From: Bacteroidaceae bacterium
Lineage (GTDB): Bacteria > Bacteroidota > Bacteroidia > Bacteroidales > Bacteroidaceae
DNA length: 11,495 nucleotides
Direction: 5' to 3'
Assembly: GCA_021443285.1 (NCBI GenBank)
Contig: JABUUG010000018.1
Coordinates: 8,121-19,615, forward strand
The notes below the pieces were generated by a model, which made no database searches, was not told the DNA's origin, and worked only from the letters and a program-made list of their open reading frames with translations. Positions 8,581 to 11,495 of this stretch are shown piece by piece. Position numbers and translations under genes: made by a program. Positions within the stretch are counted from its first letter, which is position 1, and each line of letters begins with the position of its first letter.

Positions 8581-8618
8581 AAAAATAAGGTATGCCGGCA
8601 AAGGCATACCTTATTTTT
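8581..8618 (+). terminator. Rho-independent terminator of the uptake operon
   Basis: A perfect 16-bp inverted repeat has left arm 8581-8596 (ending GGTATGCC), a 6-nt loop GGCAAA and right arm 8603-8618 (starting GGCATACC). The right arm ends in TTATTTTT, and the left arm starts with an A-run. The stem could therefore terminate transcription in either direction. It sits 18 nt after the stop of the last operon gene, which defines the 3' end of the transcription unit starting near 337. The 59 nt after it, up to the repeat element, hold nothing I can name apart from one isolated half-unit CCCCTTTAACTT at 8641-8652. Confidence 0.9.
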
Positions 8619-8677
8619 GTTTGGAACATACCGGGATATGCCCCTTTAACTTATGGCAATATCTATTAATTAATTAC

Positions 8678-8844
8678 GGAGTTAAAGGAGTTAAAGGGGA
8701 GTTAAAGGAGTTAAAGACATTACCTATGTGGTTTGTGTTCAGTTAGTTATCGGGCAAAAAGTCATTTGTCTTTAACTCCCACCCCCAGTTACCACCCCCT
8801 TAACTCCCTTAACTCCCTTAACTCCTTTAACTCCTTTAACTCCT
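8678..8844 (+). repeat. Complete nonamer-flanked palindromic repeat element (copy 2)
   Basis: The left array is 8678-8715: four GGAGTTAAA units with an extra GG after the second. The core follows, with a 25-nt block (8716-8740), a 20-nt centre (8741-8760) and the block GTCATTTGTCT (8761-8771). The right array is inverted and runs to 8844. It holds one TTTAACTCC unit, a decayed stretch of about 20 nt that includes TTACCACCC, and five clean units at 8800-8844: two ending CCC, then three ending CCT. The arrays continue into the core as the inverted repeat GGAGTTAAAGACA / TGTCTTTAACTCC, so the transcript or single strand can fold into a long hairpin. No open reading frame lies in it. The 9-bp unit contains TAA in one frame on each strand. 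It occupies most of the gap between the terminator and the next gene, ending 8 nt before that gene's first ATG. Confidence 0.92.
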
Positions 8845-8852
8845 AATAAAGC

Positions 8853-10397
8853 ATGGCCTTGCGTCAGGAAAAGCGTATGTTATTGAAAATGGAGATACTT
8901 GATTCCACACTTAGGGACGGCGAACAGACCAGCGGCGTGTCGTTCCTGCCCCACGAGAAGCTCGCCATCGCCCGCGCCCTGCTCAGCGAGGTGCGCGTGG
9001 ACAGGATTGAGGTGGCTTCCGCGAGAGTGTCAGAAGGAGAGAAAGACGCCGTGAAGATGATATGCCGCTATGCCCGGCAGAAAGGACGGTTGGAGAGCAT
9101 CGAGGTGCTCGGCTTCTGCGACGGGCACAAGTCGGTGGACTGGATTGCCGACTGCGGCGGAAAGGTGATAAACCTGCTGTCGAAGGGTTCGCTGAAACAC
9201 TGCACCTTCCAGCTGAAGAAGACGCCCGAGGAGCACTTCGCGGGCATCATTGACGAGGCCACATACGCCCGTGAGAAAGGGCTTGCCGTAAACCTCTACC
9301 TTGAGGACTGGAGCAACGGCATGAAGGACTCGCCCGAATATGTCTACAATATGCTCGACACGCTGGTGCCTACGGGGCTTGTGTCGCGCTTCATGCTGCC
9401 CGACACCCTCGGCATCCTCAACCCGAAGAACTCATCGCTCTTCTTCACCGACATCCTCTCGCGCTATCCGGGAGTGCACTTCGACTTCCACCCGCACAAC
9501 GACTACAACCTCGCCGTGGCGAACTCGTTCACGGCAGCCCTCTGCGGCGTGAGCGGCCTGCACGTTACGGTGAACGGCCTCGGTGAACGCTGCGGCAACG
9601 CGCCCCTGCCCAGTGTGCAGGTGATACTGCGCGACCACCTCGGCATAGCCACCAATATCGATGAGAGCAAGCTGAAGATGGTGTCGCACATGGTGGAGAG
9701 CTATTCGGGCATCGCCGTGGCATCAAACGAGCCTATCATCGGCGACAACGTGTTCACGCAGGTGGCTGGCGTACATGCCGACGGCGACAACAAGGGCGGG
9801 CTATACATCAATGCCCTCACACCCGAACGCTTCGGCAGAAAGCGCGAGTATGCGCTGGGAAAGAACAGCGGCAAGGCTAACATCCTGAAGAACCTCGAGG
9901 AGCTCGGACTGGAACTGACACCGGAGCAGACACTGAAGGTGACGAAGCGCATCACGGAGCTTGGCGACAAGAAGGAGATAGTAACGCAGGAAGACCTGCC
10001 ATACATCGTCTCCGATGTGCTGAAACACGATATGCCCGAAGACCGCGTGAAGCTGATAAGCTACATGGCATCCACCGCCTACGGACTGAAGCCTATGGCG
10101 GCGGTCAGACTGGAGGTCGACGGTCAGGTGTATGAGGAACAGCGGTCGGGCGACGGTATGTATGACGCCTTCATGCGCTGCATACGCCATATATACAAGG
10201 ACAGGCTCGGTGTCAGCTTCCCGCGCCTCACCAACTACACCGTAAGCATCCCTCCCGGCGGCCGCACCGACGCCCTCGTGCAGACCGTCATCAGCTGGGA
10301 ACTGCGCGACGGAAAGATTATTCGCACCCGTGCCCTCGATGCCGACCAGACAGATGCGGCTATCAAGGCAACCATAAAAATGCTTAACTCACTGTGA
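8853..10397 (+). CDS. 2-isopropylmalate/citramalate synthase-like enzyme (LeuA2 type)
   Basis: This cytoplasmic acyltransferase of the HMGL-like family condenses acetyl-CoA with a 2-oxoacid (2-oxoisovalerate for leucine, or pyruvate for citramalate). Numbering is from the 8853 start. The TIM-barrel (about 14-275) shows STLRDGEQ (18-25, metal ligand Asp22), HPHND (213-217) and NGLGERCGN (241-249). These supply the usual metal ligands Asp, His, His and Asn. A linker carries GVHADG (306-311, catalytic His308 by family analogy), and the LeuA regulatory/dimerisation domain covers about 375-514. The sequence closely resembles, from memory, the second LeuA paralog of Bacteroides. Three starts are possible: 8853, 8877 and 8889. 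The inner two fit the short N termini of homologs better; 8853 follows an in-frame TAA at 8847. It overlaps the next gene by 4 nt. No leuB, leuC or leuD is nearby. The substrate is not decided by the sequence. Confidence 0.9.
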   Translation: MALRQEKRMLLKMEILDSTLRDGEQTSGVSFLPHEKLAIARALLSEVRVDRIEVASARVSEGEKDAVKMICRYARQKGRLESIEVLGFCDGHKSVDWIADCGGKVINLLSKGSLKHCTFQLKKTPEEHFAGIIDEATYAREKGLAVNLYLEDWSNGMKDSPEYVYNMLDTLVPTGLVSRFMLPDTLGILNPKNSSLFFTDILSRYPGVHFDFHPHNDYNLAVANSFTAALCGVSGLHVTVNGLGERCGNAPLPSVQVILRDHLGIATNIDESKLKMVSHMVESYSGIAVASNEPIIGDNVFTQVAGVHADGDNKGGLYINALTPERFGRKREYALGKNSGKANILKNLEELGLELTPEQTLKVTKRITELGDKKEIVTQEDLPYIVSDVLKHDMPEDRVKLISYMASTAYGLKPMAAVRLEVDGQVYEEQRSGDGMYDAFMRCIRHIYKDRLGVSFPRLTNYTVSIPPGGRTDALVQTVISWELRDGKIIRTRALDADQTDAAIKATIKMLNSL

Positions 10398-11404
10398 TTT
10401 CAAAACTCCTTATCATCCGTTTCTCCGCCCTGGGCGATGTGGCTATGCTCGTGCCCGTGGTGCAGCTGCTGGCGCAGCATTATCCCAAGATGAACATCAC
10501 TGTGCTCAGTGTGCCGGCCATGGCCCCGCTGTTTGAAGGGCTTGGAGACAATGTGCGCTTCATCGGTGCCGACATCCACCGGGAGTTCCGCGGCATAAAC
10601 GGTCTCAGCCGCCTCTTCACCTACCTCCGTGAGGAGAATTTCGACGCTGTAGCCGACTGCCACGATGTGCTGCGCACGAAGTACCTGCGCACCCTGTTCA
10701 AGTTTGTGCGCTGCAAGGTGGAGTGCATCAACAAGAGCCGCGACGGAAAGCGTGCTCTCACGAAGAAGGATGATGATAAGGTGTTCATGCAGCAGGCAAC
10801 CTCGTTCGAGAACTATGCAGACACCATCGACCGTCTGCTCGGCACGTCGCTGAAGTCGTATGTCATACGCACCAATGTCCCCGACAACAAGTATTTCTTC
10901 CCGACAGGACGCATCGGCGTGGCTCCTTTTGCCAAACACAAGGGCAAGGTCTATCCGCTGGACAAGATGAAAGAGGTGGTGAAGGCACTCCTTGAAAAAG
11001 GCAAGCAGGTGTATCTCTTCGGCGCGGGAGAGGAAGAGGTGAGCGTGTTCCACGAGTGGAAGGACTACCTGCCGCACTCCGAGCGCGTCTTCCTGCCGCC
11101 ATACGGCACGAGCCTGCGCGACGAGCTGCAGCTGATGGCAACCTTAGACTGCATGGTTTCCATGGACAGCGCCAACCAGCACCTCGCGTCCATTGTCGGC
11201 ACCCGCGTGGTCAGCGTGTGGGGCTCCACCCATCCTTATGCGGGCTTCCTCGGATGGAAGCAGAACTTCTTCGACTGCGTGCAGCTCTCAATGCCCTGCC
11301 GCCCGTGCAGCATCTACGGCAACAAGAAATGCCGCATGGGCGACTTCCCCTGTATGAACAACATACAGCCGGAGGATATTCTCGCCAAGGTGCTGAAGGT
11401 GTAG
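10394..11404 (+). CDS. Glycosyltransferase family 9 (heptosyltransferase-type) protein
   Basis: This 336-residue GT-B fold enzyme is related to the LPS heptosyltransferases WaaC/WaaF. It is expected to transfer a sugar from a nucleotide donor during lipopolysaccharide or surface-glycan assembly at the cytoplasmic face of the inner membrane. Family marks are the N-terminal LLIIRFSALGDVAM (5-18), a KGKVYP segment (183-188) and a donor-binding-region motif VSMDSANQHLA (255-265) followed by WGSTHPYAG (276-284). A C-terminal cysteine cluster PCRPCSIYGNKKC...C (C302, C305, C313, C320) is common in Bacteroidota homologs. The start is GTG at 10394, embedded in GTGA so that it overlaps the TGA of the preceding gene; this suggests translational coupling. 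No ATG near the N terminus would preserve the LLIIRFSALGD strand. The acceptor is unknown. No terminator hairpin is seen in the 26 nt before the next repeat. Confidence 0.93.
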   Translation: MISKLLIIRFSALGDVAMLVPVVQLLAQHYPKMNITVLSVPAMAPLFEGLGDNVRFIGADIHREFRGINGLSRLFTYLREENFDAVADCHDVLRTKYLRTLFKFVRCKVECINKSRDGKRALTKKDDDKVFMQQATSFENYADTIDRLLGTSLKSYVIRTNVPDNKYFFPTGRIGVAPFAKHKGKVYPLDKMKEVVKALLEKGKQVYLFGAGEEEVSVFHEWKDYLPHSERVFLPPYGTSLRDELQLMATLDCMVSMDSANQHLASIVGTRVVSVWGSTHPYAGFLGWKQNFFDCVQLSMPCRPCSIYGNKKCRMGDFPCMNNIQPEDILAKVLKV

Positions 11405-11430
11405 GAACATGGGCGGCGAATATTGAAATC

Positions 11431-11495
11431 GGAGTTAAGGGAGTTAAGGGAGTTAAAGGAGTTAAAGGAGTTAAGGGAGTTAAAGGAGTTAAGGG
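11431..11495 (+). repeat. Nonamer tandem array, start of copy 3 (runs off window)
   Basis: Seven complete 9-bp units start at 11431, and two bases of an eighth reach the window end. All read GGAGTTAA followed by G or A, in the order G, G, A, A, G, A, G. Orientation is the same as the left array of 8678-8844, so a core and an inverted array are predicted just beyond the window. It begins 27 nt after the glycosyltransferase stop codon. Confidence 0.93.

Noticed and set aside
8678..8844. CRISPR array interpretation of the repeats
   Set aside because: Units are 9 bp and directly adjacent, with no unique spacers and no cas genes. The arrays on the two sides are inverted relative to each other.
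8672..8850. Target-site duplication around the complete repeat copy
   Set aside because: TAAT occurs near both ends, but not directly at the boundaries, and the sequence is A/T-rich, so it does not support transposition on its own.

Overview
The window looks like a chromosomal segment of a Bacteroidota organism, probably order Bacteroidales. A Prevotella-like host is my inference from gene content, from A-rich leaders without Shine-Dalgarno sequences, and from a TAnnTTTG-type promoter box. All seven supported genes lie on the + strand, in two transcription units separated by repeat-rich intergenic DNA. No rRNA, tRNA, CRISPR array, transposase or phage gene was seen.

Unit 1 (377-8562) is a five-gene outer-membrane uptake operon. 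In order it encodes a SusC/RagA TonB-dependent transporter, a SusD/RagB surface lipoprotein, an HExxH zinc metallohydrolase lipoprotein, a DUF4302 lipoprotein and a lipoprotein with two BACON-like domains. Gaps between genes are only 5-25 nt. A candidate promoter box lies at 323-330, and a 16-bp perfect hairpin with a T-run closes the unit at 8581-8618. There is no glycoside hydrolase, polysaccharide lyase, hybrid two-component sensor or sigma/anti-sigma pair. Because the only enzyme is a peptidase-like protein, the locus is more plausibly a protein or peptide acquisition system, like RagAB, than a glycan utilisation locus.

Unit 2 (about 8853-11404) is a pair of genes with a 4-nt GTGA overlap. 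The first is a 2-isopropylmalate/citramalate synthase-like enzyme of the type found as a second LeuA paralog in Bacteroides. The second is a family 9 (heptosyltransferase-type) glycosyltransferase. No other leucine-pathway gene is visible.

The two units are separated and flanked by a dispersed repeat built from the 9-bp unit GGAGTTAAA / TTTAACTCC. The complete copy (8678-8844) has inverted nonamer arrays around a core of about 55 bp. A reversed partial copy opens the window (1-92), and a third array (11431-11495) runs off its end. The two visible cores match perfectly in their outer blocks but differ in a 20-nt centre of constant length.

The two most notable observations are this composite repeat at every transcription-unit boundary, and a DnaJ-like double CxxCxGxG zinc-finger motif inserted in the metallohydrolase.
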